A DNA stretch of 23,289 nucleotides, from assembly GCA_002329625.1 (NCBI GenBank), contig DCTP01000011.1, forward strand, positions 1-23,289. Reading direction: 5' to 3'. Source of the stretch: Leptolinea sp. UBA1437 (GTDB lineage Bacteria > Chloroflexota > Anaerolineae > Anaerolineales > Anaerolineaceae). Position numbers and translations under genes: made by a program. The notes under the pieces were generated by a model that did not search any database, was not told the origin of the DNA, and was given only the letters and a program-made list of their open reading frames with translations. Below, in pieces: positions 22,650 to 23,289 of this stretch. Each line of letters starts with the position of its first letter. Position 1 is the stretch's first letter.

Positions 22650-23289
22650 TCAGAAATGTTCCTTCGTAAAATCATTCATCGGAAAAGGCTTGCCATGCCC
22701 GGGATAAACCATGTGAGCCGGCAAATTCCTCAATTTTCGGATGCTGGCAGCCGCATCTTCGCGATCATCCAACAACGTGTTCATCACAACGCGATTTCGG
22801 CAAACCAATAAATCTCCGCAAAACAAATCGCCGTCAATCGTTAATACTGCCACAGATCCTTTTGTGTGACCGGGAATCGAGTAAACGGTTGCCGAGAACC
22901 CCTCGGATGTCAATTCCGTTCCGTCATACAAGGGAATATCCGGTATAAATTGATCGGATTTTCCGAAAACATAAATCCACGGCAGGAACGGTTTTGCAAA
23001 ATGGGGCGTTCCTTTCCGGTTATAAGTCAGATCGCGATGTTCAATCATTCCCTGATCCAGAGGGCTCATAGCTATTCTGCCGCCAAAATGTTCACGAAGA
23101 TAAGCCGCATTTCCCGAATGATCAAAATCACCGTGCGTTAAGATAATCAGTCTTAACTTCCCGGGAGAACATTGGCAGGAATTTAATTGCCGCAATAATT
23201 TTCGACGTTGATTCGTTCCGCCTGTATCAATTAGAACAAATCCGTCAGCAATTTTGATCAGATAACAGTTGACATGTCCAAGGTAAAAG
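22650..23289 (-). CDS. Metallo-beta-lactamase-fold hydrolase (partial, start beyond right edge)
   Basis: The last 212 residues of an MBL-fold hydrolase are visible. The frame stays open to the window edge, where it reads LGHVNCYLIK and FVLIDTGG, the N-terminal strands of the fold, so only a few residues should be missing. Metal ligands are present: the THGDFDHSGN motif (HxDxDH class), His in IPGHTKGSV, Asp in FCGDLLV and His in YPGHGKP. This set of binuclear zinc or iron ligands is found in glyoxalase II-like and related thioester or ester hydrolases. The TTG at 23195 is an internal codon, not a start. The substrate cannot be told, and no partner gene is visible. Confidence 0.88.
   Translation of the reverse strand, partial: FYLGHVNCYLIKIADGFVLIDTGGTNQRRKLLRQLNSCQCSPGKLRLIILTHGDFDHSGNAAYLREHFGGRIAMSPLDQGMIEHRDLTYNRKGTPHFAKPFLPWIYVFGKSDQFIPDIPLYDGTELTSEGFSATVYSIPGHTKGSVAVLTIDGDLFCGDLLVCRNRVVMNTLLDDREDAAASIRKLRNLPAHMVYPGHGKPFPMNDFTKEHF

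Noticed and set aside
22623..22652. TGATTGA/TCAATCA inverted repeat at the end of the hydrolase gene
   Set aside because: It is short, has a 16-base loop and no T-run, and overlaps the stop codon. It is weaker than the hairpin at 22567-22611.
1..23289. CRISPR arrays, insertion sequences, integrases or attachment sites
   Set aside because: I saw no regularly spaced direct repeats, transposase or recombinase motifs, or duplicated tRNA 3' ends. tRNA-Leu has no integrated element beside it within the window.

Overview
The window looks like part of a bacterial chromosome from the Chloroflexota, probably class Anaerolineae. This placement rests on gene style only: GT-C membrane glycosyltransferases carrying a 'DPPLDFxxxRQ' first-loop motif, a sufC-sufB-sufD-x-sufS-sufU order, a 'DAMGSD' form of PlsX, and moderate GC with AT-rich intergenic DNA. 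No 16S rRNA or marker phylogeny is available here. No CRISPR array, insertion sequence, integrase or phage gene is visible.

Left edge (1-199): an AT-rich gap with two near-consensus sigma70-type promoters in tandem, both on the minus strand and firing out of the left edge. This suggests a highly expressed transcription unit, perhaps an rRNA or tRNA operon, just outside the window.

Region 200-12264 (minus strand) is a tightly packed surface-glycan cluster of eleven genes. In transcription order these are a PtmA-like short-chain reductase, a CMP-sialate-type cytidylyltransferase fused to a KdsC-like HAD phosphatase, a NeuB-type nonulosonate synthase without the usual C-terminal SAF domain, a cysteine-motif GT-B-like capsule transferase, a second cytidylyltransferase, a D-2-hydroxyacid dehydrogenase, an MptE/Maf-like (DUF115) protein, and a GT2 / GT-C / GT-C / GT2 block. 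Together they appear to make and activate a nonulosonic (sialic-like) acid, possibly with a second CMP-activated acid, and to build it into a surface polymer or glycoprotein. The cluster has no NeuC epimerase, aminotransferase or acetyltransferase, so either the precursor comes from elsewhere or the pathway is non-canonical. This is the most interesting part of the window.

Region 12391-13737 (minus) is a SixA phosphohistidine phosphatase fused to a CHAD domain. It is divergent, across a 330-bp regulatory gap, from a SUF iron-sulphur assembly operon (14068-19470, plus): sufC, sufB, sufD, an unrecognised 88-residue SH3-like protein, sufS and a short sufU, ending in a strong hairpin terminator.

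Region 19599-21319 (minus) holds plsX (phospholipid synthesis) followed by a two-helix membrane protein with a degenerate NERD-like domain. A tRNA-Leu(GAG) with its own promoter and terminator follows on the plus strand (21493-21605). Next is a DPM1-like polyprenyl-phosphate glycosyltransferase (21663-22559, plus), which could supply lipid-linked sugar to the GT-C enzymes. The right edge cuts a metallo-beta-lactamase-fold hydrolase on the minus strand.
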